This document shows positions 63,569 to 64,000 of a DNA stretch of 64,000 bases, one piece after another. The position numbers and the translations under genes are program-made. The first letter of the stretch is position 1. Every line of letters begins with the position of its first letter. Location: the NCBI GenBank assembly GCA_034509425.1, contig JAVTVJ010000118.1, positions 1,798,001-1,862,000 of the forward strand, written 5' to 3'. Under the pieces are notes generated by a model. It was not told the DNA's origin. It did not search any database and saw nothing but the letters and a program-made list of their open reading frames with translations. Origin of the DNA: Eopsaltria australis. Its lineage: Eukaryota > Chordata > Aves > Passeriformes > Petroicidae.

Positions 63569-64000
63569 AGGGCTGTAGTTTTAGAATTGCATTACATAAG
63601 AATCTGTGGTTCAGCTAGGGGCCACTGAATTGAGAATCAAAACTTAATGGGGATATTCCTTTCTCTCAAGTTATATTACTTTTCCCTGGTTATTTGTTTA
63701 ATAGTAATAATGCTTTATGATTTCTGTGGTCAGGGAAAAGTACCCAATGGAAGTACTGTAAGTAATGTTACACACACTGGGTCCAAGTTACTCTGGAAAG
63801 CTGAACTTGTGATCGTTTGATGAGACCACCCAGTCACTGCTAGAGAGTTTTTCAGGAAAAGGAAACAAAGAGCAGAGTAGTTTAATTCTTCCAGGATTTG
63901 AGATCTGCTATCTGACACTAGGAAAAATACCAGATCACTGTCAATCCTTGGAGCATGCCATGACAGTCAGCTCTTTACATTTTCTTCTCATCCCTTCATT
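63569..64000. other. AT-rich unique DNA to the window end
   Basis: Nothing recognisable. A 62-codon minus-strand frame (63730-63918) has no family resemblance. Confidence 0.6.

Overview
The window looks like nuclear DNA from a bird, most likely a songbird or a close relative. It is AT-rich throughout. Its recognisable interspersed repeats are degraded, mostly 5'-truncated CR1 LINE fragments on both strands, plus one solo LTR of a type I know from passerine and chicken genomes, flanked by a 5-bp duplication typical of ERVL. I saw no mammalian SINEs or L1, no bacterial-type genes and no CRISPR array. The clade call rests on repeat recognition from memory, not on a search.

No host protein-coding gene, tRNA or rRNA could be supported. 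The open frames of 60-160 codons are either CR1 reverse-transcriptase remnants, read-through of homopolymers or microsatellites, or the chance frames expected in 64 kb of AT-rich DNA. The window is best read as intergenic DNA or the inside of very large introns.

Layout: 1-10906 is repeat-poor single-copy DNA with a compact motif cluster near 2.7 kb, a long perfect palindrome at 2458-2481 and a triple nuclear-receptor half-site at 9.5 kb. A solo ERVL-like LTR occupies 10911-11535. A CR1 3' end lies at 13.1-13.3 kb, followed by a GC-richer patch holding an exon-like unit (13745-13889). CR1 with RT remnants lies at 18.6-19.6 kb. 19.6-32.1 kb is mostly unique and holds a near-perfect hairpin at 26127-26165 and a speculative small secreted-protein-like frame near 31.3-31.5 kb. 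Two minus-strand CR1 copies follow at 32.1-33.5 kb. An internal CR1 RT fragment sits at 38.7 kb. CR1 copies also lie at 43.4-44.1, 46.0-46.2 and 47.0 kb, with an exon-like unit at 44980-45094. From 47.1 to 61.5 kb no CR1 is seen, but there is an LTR-like CpG-retaining patch (48.04-48.40 kb), a G-quadruplex motif next to a 140-bp T/TG tract (52.7-52.9 kb) and a GC-rich island (54.5-54.96 kb). The best-preserved CR1 lies at 61.5-62.3 kb and another sense-strand CR1 at 63.2-63.6 kb.

There is no gene set that works together here, and I found no clear evidence of a new biological system. The observations most worth checking are the exon-like units, the long palindrome and hairpin, the G4 plus T-tract, and the motif clusters that could mark conserved regulatory DNA.
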